From Sapria himalayana (taxonomy: Eukaryota; Streptophyta; Magnoliopsida; Malpighiales; Rafflesiaceae): a stretch of DNA of 64,000 nucleotides. Position numbers and translations under genes: made by a program. Location: positions 1,801,966 to 1,865,965 of the forward strand of contig JAREIK010003411.1 of assembly GCA_029783825.1 (NCBI GenBank). The letters run 5' to 3'. The stretch's first letter is position 1. The number at the start of each line of letters is the position of its first letter. Below the pieces are notes generated by a model. It was not told the origin of the DNA. It saw only the letters and a list, made by a program, of their open reading frames with translations, and searched no databases. Shown here piece by piece: positions 37,497 through 50,852 of this stretch.

Positions 37497-39068
37497 TGAT
37501 AGAGTATGCCCTAAAAGTCAATCATTAGTTGATTCTTTTGGGACTTTTATATCATTTCTTATATATATAAAGACATCATTTTAAGATTATTATATTTATT
37601 TAGATCTATGCAAATATTAGATAAATATAATAACATCCTAGAGTGATAAATTCTATAGAATACTACTCTAAATATTGTCCATAGTCAAGTATTAATAATC
37701 AAGAACAATATTAATATATTAAGACTAGCATGTAGGTGAAATAATATGAGATATTAAGTTAACACTTGAATATATGTTGGAAAACATATATTGAACTAAC
37801 CTACTATGAGAATATTGCATGGTTTGTTATATAAGTATTATACACATTCTCATAGTGACTATTAGTATGAATTGTCTTTTGATCTGAAGTCATCACGGTT
37901 TCCTACACAATGAGTTGTATACTTTAGATTTAGGTATTACCACCTATAACAAGGATGGTTATAAAGTTGTTTACTAGGTATATAATAAATTTTGTAGAGG
38001 GACGTGATTAAAGTAGATGAAATTTGTCCCTTCTAAATAATAAAAGTAATACCAGTTTGCCCCTTGATTGAGCAGGACTACCAAAATGCATGACCTTGCT
38101 CAAATAAGTCAATATGAGATATTAAGCTTATTTGTTTAGGTTAGTCTACTAAAGATCAAGAATTATATAGATTGATGTGAAAATGACACAATCCATGCCT
38201 CATAAATTAATCTAGATTTCATGGACAAAAGGACTAAGTTGTACAATAAAATAAGTAACGAAATTAGGTCAATCTATTATATTTTCATCACTTGGAGAGT
38301 AATGATGTATCGCTAAATTCCATTCATTGCTTATTTATTTAAAATGATATTTTAAAGTAACTACCAACATTATGAGAACCTATTGGGTCACACAAAAAAA
38401 TATATATATATATGGAGTTCATTTTATTTTAGTTAGACTAAAATAAACTGTGTCTAATCTTAAGTCTGAAGTTTGTTTCAGATCTTAAGCTAATTGGATT
38501 AATTAGCTTAAGATCTAATTAGTAGATATTCGGACCTTTAAAATGGGCCCAAAATAAAAGCTCATATTTCTCTCTTTTTGAAAGGTGTGTCATTAATGAC
38601 ACATCCTTTTCATTAATGATATATCCTTTTAGAATGGTCTGTGAAAAACTAAAAGGATTCATTAATGACACATCCTTTTAGAAGGGTGTGTAAAAAATCA
38701 AAATGTTTCATTAATGACACATCCTTTTAGAAAGTTGTGTGAAATACCAAAAGATTTCATCAATGACATATCCTTTTAGTTAATGATATATCCTTTTAGA
38801 AATGTGTGGGTAAAACCAAAAAGTTATATAAAATGGGAGTGATAGAACACGAAAAATGAAATAACAAAGATACATTTGTGTGGATACAACTAGAGGCATG
38901 AATAATTGACTATGCTAGGATTCGATCGAACCATTCGGAATCAAAAGTTTAATTTTGCACTACAACAGGTAATATTCTTGTCCAATATTTAATTATATTC
39001 ACTTAGATCATTGGTGGGTTCCTAGTCCGCTGTGAAATTCTAATATGAAATTTACCGGAACCCCAACA
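37497..39068 (+). repeat. Copia 3' LTR
   Basis: Starts TGATAGAGTATGCCC and ends CCCCAACA. It is the fuller of the two LTRs and contains the segment (about 37880-38170) missing from the 5' LTR, plus four to five copies of the TTCATTAATGACACATCCTT / TTAGAAAGGTGTGTGAAAAA internal repeat at about 38580-38815. The TATATAAAA at 38825 is the matching core promoter candidate. Confidence 0.9.
38825..38833 (+). promoter_or_regulatory. Probable LTR TATA box, 3' copy
   Basis: TATATAAAATGGGAG identical in context to that of the 5' LTR at 31945. Confidence 0.5.
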
Positions 39069-41870
39069 AAATGATCATATAAAGCTTGATATTCTCACTT
39101 TCATTTTCATTTGATCAATTCTTTTTTAGATTAATTTTTTTCATTATCTTATTTTTTCTCAACTCAATTCTTTTTAGGGTTGGTCATTATTCAAGACTAA
39201 TAACTACTCTCATTTTGTATGATTAGAATATTTTCACAAATACACCTACTTTAAAATCATTAACTCAATTCTTTTACAATAATGTCAAAAACCATCATAC
39301 AAAATTAAGTGTGCATCTATAAAAATAAATTAATAACTTCAAAATCACACTACAAGCAAACTAAAAAAATATGGTAAGTCTAACTCAAATTATAGATCCC
39401 GCTGTCAAAATCATCAATCCTCTCAAGTTTTGAAAATTGTTTTAAATAGGAAGAGGAAGGGGATCAAACCGCTCTCAATAGGCTATTCCATTCTATTTTT
39501 TCTATTTGTTCTAGGCAAGCACTCATGTTTCCTCTTGCACTCACGTGTTGAGTGTTTCTTAGTCATCAAACAAATAGATAAAAGCACCAAATTCGTGGTT
39601 TTGTTCTGATTTTTGTATGTAGCTTCAAATTTATGGTGGATGATATGATTCAACTACATAAAGTATGATTGTTGGATGTTGAAAAGAATTAGAGCATGAA
39701 ATATGAACCAAAAGAACAAAGTTGTCTAGTGTTTCTTAAGATCATAAACAACCCAAATGTGGGTGGCATCCAAATTGCTCAAATTGTATCATCTATGCTT
39801 CAAAATGTTAGACAAAGTCTATATTGAAAAAAAATTATGATTCTATTTGAATGCACCTTACTTGCACATGTATCAAAGAATCAAATTAACTTCCTTCAAG
39901 TAATCACCCTTGTGATAAATATGACATATATCTTATTTCTTGACTTTGGTTGAATCCCATATTTTAATTAAATGATGTAAAGATGTTATTTAAATGTTTA
40001 GTGTAACAATGATCCTAGTGCTTGAATAGGACTTGAGTCCAAAATTTTAAGACATGCAATAAAAATGATATTTGTAGAATAAATACTCTACAAATTGGAA
40101 AAAAAGTTAAGTATGGTGAATGAATAACAAAATTAAGCAAAAACCATTTAACCGATCAACAATATCTTTCATACAATCATTGATGTTTTTAAATATCATC
40201 TATGTTCACTTAAGTTTGTGCACACACATTACCAAAAAAGTGAGTAATTTAGTAATTGGGTTTCTTCATAACAAGCACAAAGCCTAATATCGTTAGACAT
40301 TATAGAGGAATAATTTTAGTCAAGAAAGTGGTGGAATAGATTCATTCCTTATTTTCACCCTCATTATATGCTTCTAATGAGCCATTGACTATGATTGAGA
40401 GTTCTCCTTTAACTTTAATATTAACCATTCCATAAAAGTGAATCTTAGTGACAAGGAAGAGATTGGACCACATTGATTTCCATTTTTCATGAAATGATAT
40501 GAATCATGCATTGAACAAAAGAATCTTCATCCTTTATTGAAATCTTCTTTTAATATATACCCATCATCCCAATCCTTAGTACATTCTATATATATATGAT
40601 CCTTTAGTTCATTAACCTTATTGAGTTTCCTTGTTTGTTCTTTAACCTCACTTCACTTTTGCTTATTCTTACATTGCTTGGGTAAGCTTTCATTTTGGTT
40701 CCTCTTCTAAAGGTGGAAGCTTGAGACCAAATTTATTGGAAAAAATTTCACTACCTTCTTTTCTTATAGAAGAATTTCATAAAATAATTTTTGTTCAAGT
40801 CACCTATATAATCATCTTCTTTGTTCCCAATCCTTTTTCTCATTGATGTAAATGACTTCTCCAGGATTAATGATCCAAATTGGGTACCAATACCTTCAAC
40901 TTATGATTTTGGCTACCGTTTTGGCCATTTAAAGTTCTACCACCATGGGTGGAATCCATTTCATTTCCACTTTTGAGATAACTTGAACATAACTTCTTGC
41001 TGAATATTTTGCTAGAGATTTTGGGTATAGAAATTAAAGAAATGACTAAAGCCCAATTCAAAAGGACCTTTGTTACATATTCGATTAGTTAAAGGAAGAA
41101 CGTAAGGCAAACTACTTTATATAGTTTTCTTCTTGAGCTATAAAGTACTTTGATCATATTTCAAGTGAATTGTCAGAACATTGCTCAGATTTGATATGTG
41201 CATCATCTAATATCAACTAAATTCATTCATAAATAAAGGAACTTAGCATCGAACAAGTCAATTGACCATGTCATCTATTTACAAAGAAAAAGATATTTAG
41301 GTAAAACAATCATAGAAGCTCCATTCATACTTATTAGGATGCTATAATTGTATTTCAAAATAGGATGGAGGCTACTTTTGGGATTTTGGTTAGAATGATT
41401 TGTAGATTCATAGAAAAAAATAGCAATGAATTAATGCTCTCAAGCTTATGGCTTCCTTCCTCCAAGAGTAAGACCGCATTTGATAAGAAACAATGTTGCA
41501 TGAACTGCTACTAAAGTTATTGGAATATTGAGAGGTGAATGCATTTGGTGCAATGTGGGATTCAATTCACAAATTTTTGTATCAAGATAAGCTAGCTATG
41601 CATTAATTTAGAAGAATTAGAGCTTCTCTCTCTCCAAACAAAAAACTACCATTAGACCCACAAGGGGTACAATAACTACCACTCATATAGGTTGACTGAT
41701 TGCATGGAGCATAGGAAGCTAAGGATCCATGTTCAATTATAGTAAAGAAGGAAACGGGTGGGTGTCATGGATTTTATCATCCTCAACTCATAGAAATCCA
41801 AGGCACTTTTCAGAAGAATCATAAGCAACCATGATCATCTCACGATTAGAAAATTAAAAATTACCCACAT
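39069..41870. other. Intergenic DNA without recognised gene
   Basis: Moderately AT-rich, with no conserved domain on either strand. A 64-codon minus-strand frame at 40867-41061 and the neighbouring text look like decayed retroelement DNA but carry no diagnostic motif. No LTR pair or inverted repeat was seen. Confidence 0.5.
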
Positions 41871-41879
41871 CTTCCAAAA

Positions 41880-43520
41880 TAATGAATATGATGTTAGTAC
41901 TTTATAATTATATTGTTAACTACCTGAAAATTAATGCACATTCTTCATAATCCCACTTTTAAGAACCAGTAATACTAGAACATCACATAGAATTTTTTTT
42001 CTAATATGCCTATTTTTTCAATAATTTACTAATCTATCTTTATAGTTCATTTGTTTTTTCTTGATTACTTCTATATGAAAACTGATTGTGAATAGGATCT
42101 CTTAGGACAAAGTCAATGATACTCAGAACCTCAGATTGGAGGCAATCCTTATAGTATTCCATTAGGAAAGATATCATTGTATTCCTACAAAAGAGAGGTA
42201 ACAAAACTAGGAAAGGTAGTGCTATGATATTAGTAGTAAATGAAACCACCTTATACATAAGTAAAATTATTGACTTATTTCAACATAATGTTCATTTTTC
42301 TTACTCTTTTTTACAAAAAATGTTCTTTTCTAGTTTTTCTAATCTTCTCTCATTAGATGAATTTTCTCTCATCTTTTCAATCGCTCTCTCATCTTCTCTC
42401 TATTTTTTGACCATTATTTTTTTTCTCTTTTTTATTTTCTTTTTCATCTTCTTTCTTTAGAGTAATATCTTTTTTTATTATCAGTTGATTTCATACACTT
42501 GGGTAAGAGTTAATTGTACAAAAATAATAGTTCTTCTTTTAAATCTAAAAGAATATTTGTTAGTAAGTCCATCATGGTTGACTCACATATTAAATTGGTA
42601 TTACCTACCTAATAGAAAGTGTCCAACTTGCATAGGTATCACATCACATAATAATTCATCTTCATACTTTCTAATTTGAAAAGACACTAATACTTATTTA
42701 TTCACTTTTATTTTGACATTATCATTTAGTCATTGTAACTTATATGAGTGTGAATTATTCTTAGATGAAAACCTTAGTTTTTGTACTATGATTTTTCTTG
42801 ATACATTTGTACAACTCCCAAAATCAATAATCATGCAACATACCTTATCTTTTAAATGATACCTTGTATGAAATTGGTTTCCCCATTTAATTCACCATCC
42901 TCTTCCTTGGTTTGCATACCTAGAACTCTTCTTATAAATAATAAATCTTTCTGAATACTTTCTTCCTCGGTTATATTTTTTAAGGATGGCTTTGTTTGAA
43001 TATCTTATTTATTATTAGTTTCAATTTTTTTATTATCTTTCAATACTATGACCTTTTTTTTGGATATTGACTTGTAATGTTACCTTTTTCAAGACACTTG
43101 AATAATTTGATATCATGATTTCAAGTCACAGAAGTTTTAACCTTACTTTGAAAATCATGAATGAAAAAGCCAAGTCTTGGACTGCCCTTTTGATTAGTTG
43201 CTTGTAGCTTATCTACTTTTCAAGATGATTGGCACAAGTTATGGGTTAATGATGGTTATCTATTTGTCTTGAGCTTATGCTTAATTTTGATTGTCATATG
43301 CACCATATCTTTCATTTCTAAATAATGATGCAACTCTATCATTTTTGAAATCTTTCAATTAAGTCCAACTAGAAATCTCATAATGGTAGCCCTTCGATCT
43401 TCTTCAATATTAGCTCAGATCATAACAATCTTCATTTCTTTATGTTAATCTTCTACACATATGCTCCCTTGCATCAAATTTTATAATTTCTTATATAAGT
43501 TTTAGTAGTAACAACTTAAA
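41880..43520 (-). pseudogene. Ty3/gypsy fragment 1 (gag to start of RT), minus strand
   Basis: Read on the minus strand from high to low coordinate: ANIEEDRRATIMRFLVGLN-like text near 43400, then KISKMIELHHYLEMKDMVHM (about 43365-43300), a decayed zinc knuckle IKLFKCLEKGNITSQ (about 43120-43070), a low-complexity T-rich (plus strand) protease/linker region, then DPIHNQFSYRSNQEKTNEL (about 42095-42045), which matches the PNRPAYRSNPEE block just before the gypsy reverse transcriptase. It fades near 41880. Stops and frameshifts are frequent. No LTRs were found. A second, homologous fragment lies at 46020-47760. Confidence 0.8.
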
Positions 43521-46019
43521 ACAATCATTTTTCTTATTATTGATTTCATCACCTCCTAGGTCTTTAATGGATGTTCCCCATTTCATATTCTACTAATCGT
43601 ACATTAATCTCACAAAAAAATACAATATTCAGTGAACTCAAATGCTATTAGTTTCACTTTTCTTCATGTTAGAATAACTATGGTAATCAAAACTAACTCT
43701 ATCTTTTTTTTCCATATAAAAAAAGTTTCCAGGTCATTTCTATCTTTAACTAACATAATTCTCATCTTAATGTTGCCTAGGTTATTATATTCATGCTTTC
43801 TCTACTCTCTAAAGTAAAGTAAACATGTCTTCCATGATTGATTATGGAAGCATACCCATTTTCTTCTTAATTATCCATCCCATAGATCACTTAATAATTA
43901 TTAGGAAATTCTCTTGGCTGAATTTTGCTCTACTCCTTGAAGTTTTTTTGTGACCACTCTAAATAGCTATTTTCCATATGATCCAATTATTCATAGAAAT
44001 GTCCTATTTCCTACTTCAAAATACAATCTCATTTCACTCATCATATCTTATAGATAATTTTGGATAAACATCTTTTAGATAATTTCTATTAGGATGGCTA
44101 GACATTATTTCAAAAAATATGATTGTGTCACTCAACACTCATTAAAGCTCATTCAACTCTTATTGAACTTAAGTGAACAAGAATTGAGATTTGAGTGGTA
44201 AATTCTAAGAACTTATTGAGTACTTTATATTTTTGTGGTGAATGAAATAGTCACAATACAAATTTAAATCAAAGATAAATAATATTTAGAAAGAGACTCA
44301 CAACAAATAGTATACTATATTCAATCAATTTTAGTTTTTTTGTACTTTCTTTTCTTTTTTGTTTTGTTTTTAAATGCAAAAAATGAAGTACTAAATGGAA
44401 AATTTAATTAGATAGGAAATTATATTGAATGAAAATTAGAGAAGAAGAAATAAAGATATTCATAGATTAAAATAAAATAAAAGTATATTTGAGACTAGAG
44501 TTTAGCTCTAATAACAAATGATATGAACCTTGAAAAGTAACGAGATTCATGATCAAATTTAGTGCCCAAGATCATTCTATAATCATATATATATATATAT
44601 AAATATCTCAATTCATTGACTTTATAGAAGCAAGAATATCGGTATAGTGATGATGCTATAATTAATTATGAGGGATTGATTGATAAGTTATAGATAAATG
44701 CTACAAGAAATTTTGATAGTCCAAAAAGTTCTCAACGAACAAAAAAGCTTACTATCACTAGATTTGTCCTTTTCTTTTCATTAAATCATTCATTACTCAA
44801 TTGGAGTACTAACTCCTTTATTTTTGCAGTTTCCAAAATATTCGAAGGCATTAATGATATTGACTGGGTGCAATTGATTTTGTGAGTAATATTCTTTCAT
44901 GTAACAGGATTAGCCTAGCAAGGACATTTCTTGAGACCTTTTCCTGTGCTCTATTGATTGGTATTATAAAGGATACCTCCTCAACTAGTTTTTAGTTTAG
45001 CACAACTCCTAGGTCAATATCACTATGGGGCATGAAACATGATTGACCTATGACATAGGCTTGTTGGACATCTTTTCTAGGTTGGATGAAAAGAACTTTC
45101 TTTGAACCATAATATTTTTTCATTATCTCATTTCTAATTCCATGCCTTATGACCTAGGGCTCAAACATAAGGGACTTCAACTAGAGAGATATAGAAAATA
45201 ATGTTGTTTTAGCTATGAAAGCCCACTATTTTGATTTCTATTATGAGGACTGACACTAAATTCTTAGTTTTGGTGTACCACTCCTATAAAAAAAGTGTGG
45301 ACTATTTTTATTGTGTTGATCAAAAACATTTTTTTCTATGCACTAAAGTGATCTCTTTCCATCTCCTAGAAAGACAAAAAGCAAATATGATCATCTCTAG
45401 TTGGGAGGAATGCTCGCCCATAAGAGCTATACTTATGTTATACCATCTGTACTACCTATTGATATATTATATACTAGAAAGCTATCAAATTTATTCTTTT
45501 TTTTTTGTGCGAGTTAAGTCACCTTAAGCTAAGGTATAATAGTTCAATCCACTTTGTGAGAAAGGGCCTAACCATATAACCTCTTGTTGATTGAAAACCT
45601 TCCAACAACTTACATTCCTACTACTTTTACTTATTTCATCTTTCCTCGCTCTGGACTATTATCAATCATTCCTTTTCCATGCAACGCAAATAGATGTGGA
45701 TTTCTATTTCGAGCCTCTTCTTTAGGTCTCTAAAGTTGAGAATATCCTAATATTACACATCTTTAACTAAGGAAAAGGAATGCTTGAAGGGAGCATACCC
45801 CATATATGATTGAGTTCTATCCAACTGCAAGTCGATTGCAGATGCCTTTATTTTCGATTATCAAAATCTCAATATATTTAAGTTATGGTATTGAATTCTT
45901 TTAGTCTATTTTTGTAGTTAATTGGGCATTTTAGATGTTAGTCATTTGAATGTGGGCGAAAATTAGACAAGAATAAAATCTTAGTCCCTAACTTTTCCCA
46001 TAAAGACTTCCAAAATAGC
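43521..46019. other. Spacer between gypsy fragments
   Basis: Probably includes the decayed N-terminal part of gag (to about 44180), then DNA without recognised motifs. The 98-codon plus-strand frame at 45231-45527 has no recognisable domain. A short (TA)n lies at 44587-44600. Confidence 0.45.
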
Positions 46020-47760
46020 TTAGAAACTTAATGTCTTTCAAAATGGAGTTCTATCCATGCAACAAATTCCTAAAGCATCACAATCTATTTTTAAAATTTT
46101 ATTAAAATTGGGTAAAACTAAAAGATGCGCAATAGTATATTTCTCCTTAATCAACCTAAATGCTTTTTCTTGTTCAACTCTCCACATAAACTTCATGTAA
46201 TTATTTATTATTTTAGTTAGATGTATAATGATGCTACTATCATTTTTCAAAAATCTTCTGTAAAAGCGTGCTAAGCCATGAAATCTCCTTACATTAGTTA
46301 TAGATGTTGATGTTGACCATTATTCAATTGTTTTTACTTTTTCCTTATCTACTTCTACCCCTTAAGCACCAATGACAAAACATAGAAAGACAAGCTTATA
46401 TGTACAAATAATATACTTATTAAAATTAGCAAATAATTTTTCTTTTTTTAAAGTATCCAAGACAAACTTTATGTGCTCAAGATGTCTATGTTGGTTATCA
46501 CTATAAATCAAGCTATGGTTCATTAACCTCATGAAAGTACTAGGTGCATTAATCAATCCAAATTGCATAACTAACCACTCATACACACTATATTTTGTTT
46601 TTATTACTTTTTTAAATTAATCACCTTCTCCTATCTAATTTGATAGTATTCACTTTTTTAATCAATTTTAGAAAATATACAAATATAATGTAATTCATCT
46701 AGCATATCATCTAGTAATGGAATAAGATATTGATACTTTACAGTTATGTTGTTAATTTCATGACAATTATTGCACATTCTCTACAACCCATCCCTTATAG
46801 AAACCTATACTACTGAAACAACACACAAATTCACACTTTCTTTTTGATAATTCACTAACCTATCTTTGTAGATCATTTATTTTCTTTAGATTATTCTTAA
46901 ATAAAAGTCATTAGTAATAAGAGGTATTGAGATAAAGTCAATCTAATATTTGATGCCTTAGATTAAAGGTAATTCTGGTGATATTTCATCAAGAAAGACA
47001 TCTTTGTATTCATGCAAATGAGAGGTACCAAAACTAGGCAAGATAGTATTATGATCATTAGCACTTAATACTGATTCCTAATACATAAGTAAAATCATCA
47101 AATTATTTGAACATAACTCTCTTTATATCACTAATTTTTACAAAAAATGTTTTTTTTTTGAAATCTCTTTGATCATGTCTCATTAGATGAATTTTCAACC
47201 ATCTTTTCAGTCACTCTCTCTTCTCTATTTTTTTGACCATTCTTTTTTCTCTCTCATTTTTTGTTTCTCTTTCATCTTCTTAATTTTGAGTACTATCTCT
47301 TTCTCTCCTTAATGGTACAAAAATAATAGTTCTTCTTTTGAATTGAAAAAAAAATACTTATGAGTAAGTCCATAATGCTTGAATCAGCTATTAAATTACC
47401 ATGGCTTGCCTAATAGAAGGTGTCCAGCGTGCATATATACTACATCATAAAATACATCATCTACATACTTTCCAATTTAAAAAGATACTAATACTTATTT
47501 ATTCACCTTTATTTCACCACTATCATATCTCCACCATAACTTATATGGCCATGAGTTCTTCACAATTGGTAACCCTAATTTTTGTACTGTGATTGTGTTT
47601 ATGAGATTTATATATTTCCTACCATCAATACTCATGTTACATACCTTATTCTGACATGGAACCTAGTATGAAATATGTTTTCTACTATACTTTATCATTC
47701 TTTTCCTTGACTTGCATACCTAGAGCTTTTCTTTAATCAATAATTCTATTTGAATGGTGT
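46020..47760 (-). pseudogene. Ty3/gypsy fragment 2 (protease linker, RT and RNase H), minus strand
   Basis: On the minus strand: text homologous to fragment 1 at 47760-46830, then RMCNNCHEINNITVKYQYLI and DDMLDELHYICIFSKID (about 46785-46650), the core reverse transcriptase blocks, then YEWLVMQFGLINAPSTFMRL (46586-46525), LEHIKFVLDTLKKEKLFANF and VFLCFVIGA (46490-46365), and the RNase H start QEKAFRLIKEKYTIAHLLVL with PNFNKILKIDCDALG (about 46180-46075). The catalytic YLDD box is degraded to a YSDN-like text. Fragment 1 stops where this fragment's reverse transcriptase begins. Confidence 0.88.
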
Positions 47761-48113
47761 TTTGACTTTGTGAGGGTACAAAAAATTGTTAATTGACATG
47801 ATTCCAAAATCTTGCTGGGTGATTGACTCTCATCCAATAGTTTTAACATTATATGAATTATACAAGTAGTAAAATAGATAAAAGTTAATATATCAATCCC
47901 ATTAAAATTATGTAGGTAGTCAGATCAACTAATAGTGAATTAATAGATATTAGAGATGATTAGATAGATTTAGGTTTTCAGAAGGATACTTAGGCTCTAG
48001 GGTTGGTTCATATCATTGCGTGTATTGATACTTTTTTGTATTTGGTTAATATTGTGTTTGATTATTAGAAAAAAGGTTGATTAGTATGAAAATATATTAG
48101 TGCCCTCTTGCAA

Positions 48114-48960
48114 TACAAGGTACCTGTCATCCTTGAATAGTCACTACCAAGGATGATCCATATGTAGTTGTCCCATCAGTATTTCACCATCAAAGCCACA
48201 TATTGTTCAGTTCATGGGTCATTTGCACATCTACTTCTTTTAGGGAATAGTTCAACAATCCTTGAAGATTGCTATAAATATATACTTCTATTCTCTGACC
48301 CCTAATGTCTTAAATATATGATATAATATGAAAATAAATATATACATATACTTTTAGTTTCATAGGTATCACACTCATAAAAATTAACATATATCTATCC
48401 AAAAATCATATCAATAGAAATCATACAAGATGAATTAACTTGTAGGGCTATCACCACCTTATGAAGAACCTATTCTTATGTGTGTCCCATGAATTACTTA
48501 TCACCACCCATCGTGGCTAACAAATGACTCCCACACTATAATAAAGCTCATTGGTTAGATAATCTATTTAACCCCCACAATGTATATACACAATAAATTA
48601 GTCATAAATGCATTCATAAATTTGACTTCATAACTATCTTATTTATAATAATTAAACTTATCTTAATCTTGAGTTTTCATATATAGATTTATCTTATGTA
48701 ATAAGATTAAAAGGGCTATTACTTCATTCTTACCATACTACGTGAGTGTGTTATGTGATATACCTATCACCATCTTCCAAGATTGCCACATAAATAAATA
48801 ATATAGTAAAAACCATAAATTTTAGTTCTAATTGGCATACATATCTATCAACATCTAAATCACAATATTAAGATACATAAATCATATAAAATTATGTATC
48901 ATTAACATACAAGTATATTATACCAATCCTATATCTTAATTCAACCTAACATTGGAAAAA
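48114..48960. repeat. Dispersed CATGAC-rich repeat, partial copy 3
   Basis: Same order as the start of copy 2: a pair of GTTGTC/GTAGTTGTCCC phrases, then AAAAGGGCTATTACTTC (48708), a CACCATC phrase, and an ATAGTAAAAACC phrase near 48812. It ends where the AT satellite begins. Confidence 0.6.
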
Positions 48961-48964
48961 TTTT

Positions 48965-49674
48965 TGCACGAGATATTTTGAGAAGCTTCTAATGGAAATC
49001 TATATATTTGTATAATTATGTAACACTATTTAATTAAATAAACCTATAATTGTAACTATGTATACATATATATAAATCTATATATTTGTTTATAACTTTA
49101 TATACATTTATGTATAACAACATATAACTACTTGTATGAATAATTATATATAACTATATTTTTAACTATATATAACAATTTATAACTACATATACTATTT
49201 GTATAATAACATATAACTATAAATAATTGTATCTTACTATATGTATAACTATATAAACTTTATATGTAACTATTTTTAAATATATAATTAACAACATATA
49301 TTTAATATACATTTTATTTATTAATATATACAAATATATTTAACTATATTTATACCTATACATAACTATATGAATAAATATATAAAATTAAATGAAAAAA
49401 TATATATACCTACAGTTATAAATATAAGTTTAACTATATTTGTAACTATATGTATATCCACATGTAACTATATTTATAATTATATGTATAACAACATACA
49501 ACATTATGTTTAACTATACATGTATAACTATATATAAATATTTGAATAACTATATAAAACTCTATATAATTAAATATAACTATATTGGTAACTATGTATA
49601 CATATATGTAAATGTATATATTTATTTATAACTTTATATACATTTTTATGTATAACTACATATAACTACTTGTA

Positions 49675-49715
<41 letters not shown>

Positions 49716-50340
49716 CTATATGTTTAACTATATATGATTATTTATAACTACATATACTATATGTATAATAACATATAACTATAAATAATTGTATCTTACT
49801 ATATGTATAATTATAGAAATTTTATACATAACTATATTTAAATTTTAAATATAAAATTTTCAACATATATTTAATATACATTTTTATATATTTTTATAAA
49901 AAAATGTCATTTACTATATTTGTGCCAATACATAACTATATGTATACATATATAAAATTATATGCAAAAATATATATACCTACATGTATAAATATAAGTT
50001 TAACTATATGTGACTATATGTATAACCACATGTAACTATATTTATAATTACATGTTTAACAACATACAACTTAATGTTTAACATAATGTGTATAACTATA
50101 TATAAATATTTGTATAACTATATACCACTCTATATAATTAAATATAACTATATTTGTAACTACGTATACATATATGTAAATCCATATATTTGTTTATAAC
50201 TTTGTATATATTTATGTATAATTACTTATAATTACTCGTATGAATATATCTATATATAACTATATGTTTAACTATATATAATTATTTATAAGAATATATA
50301 CTATATGTATAATAACATATAACTATACATATATACCACA
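48965..50340. repeat. AT-rich satellite array D
   Basis: Same higher-order satellite as at 11690-13215. TATAACTATATATAAATATTTG occurs near 49516 and 50095, each followed by the ACTCTATATAATTAAATATAAC, ATACATATATGTAAAT and TTTATAACTTT phrases, giving a period near 580 bases; an earlier partial unit starts at about 49005. A (TA)n tract lies at 49679-49713. It stops abruptly at the mixed-composition EPC-containing segment. Confidence 0.85.
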
Positions 50341-50842
50341 CTATAATAGGCAATTCTGGTACAACACTGCCCTTTCGACGCCTCTATGTTTGACATTACT
50401 CATCAATAACAGTTTCAGTGGTAATGAATCACTGGAGCTACTTTTATAGATTATATTGCCGGCTTTCTATTTATTTGTGTTTTAAATTATTTTCATCTTA
50501 CTGGCATTTTTGCTACGTGGTTGGTATCATGGGGTGTGGTTGATTCTGAAGCCTCCTCCACATGTTAATGATACCAACCCATACAATGTGTTCAGACTTC
50601 GAGAGAAAGCCCACCGGCTCCATACAAGACAGATGTGTGGTCTAGCTGTCTTTTATGATGCAACTATGAGTTTTACAAGAAAATTTCATAGTCTTGTAAG
50701 TTGCTTCTCATGATGTGTTCAGATGCAACAGAGGGAAAATAATTGCAGTCGTTTTAAAAACTTCGTTTGGCAAGTAAAAAATTTATCTTATTGATCATCT
50801 CTTTCTATTTAGATTAGGAATATAGTGTTGAGATTAATAAGT
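50151..50842 (+). repeat. Tandem duplication, unit 1
   Basis: About 690 bases from a TATTTGTAACTACG phrase in the satellite to GAGATTAATAAGT. Unit 2 repeats it with a shift of 702 bases, at high similarity over both the satellite part and the gene-like part. The duplication therefore happened after the gene piece had joined the satellite. Confidence 0.93.
50549..50773 (+). pseudogene. Enhancer-of-polycomb-like exon fragments, copy 1
   Basis: The plus-strand text PPPHVNDTNPYNVFRLREKA followed by HRLHTR (50551-50630) matches a strongly conserved block of plant Enhancer-of-polycomb-like (EPC/EPL1-type) proteins. After about 90 bases with an intron-like end (TGTGTTCAG), a second exon piece begins at 50723: MQQRENN, then a one-base deletion, then Q-S-F-stop-K-L-R, and a GTAAAA donor-like site. 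In the family the block after HTRR is MQRRENN. The intact protein is a subunit of the NuA4-type histone acetyltransferase complex in the nucleus. Here only part of two exons is present, so this is a captured genomic fragment that includes an intron, not a gene or a retrocopy. Confidence 0.85.
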
Positions 50843-50852
50843 ATATATACTA

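Larger units (their letters stand above)
31002..39068 (+). mobile_element. Ty1/copia LTR retrotransposon, complete but inactive
   Basis: Two LTRs flank an internal region with a primer site at 32190-32200 and gag, protease, integrase, reverse transcriptase and RNase H in the copia order. The 5' LTR is about 1.19 kb and the 3' LTR about 1.57 kb; the difference is mainly one internal deletion in the 5' LTR. The five bases outside the proposed ends (CATAG and AAATG) do not match, so the target duplication is lost, the boundary is misjudged by a few bases, or the ends recombined. Numerous stops in every domain make it non-autonomous and old. Confidence 0.9.

Noticed and set aside
44699..44715. 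TGCTACAAGAAATTTTGATAG as a possible left end of the second CACTA element
   Set aside because: The first two bases do not match CAC and no TAGCTAGGGA-type subterminal repeats follow, unlike all genuine ends in the window.
45231..45527. 98-codon plus-strand frame as a gene
   Set aside because: No domain, no similar neighbour and located between two degenerate gypsy fragments; unsupported.
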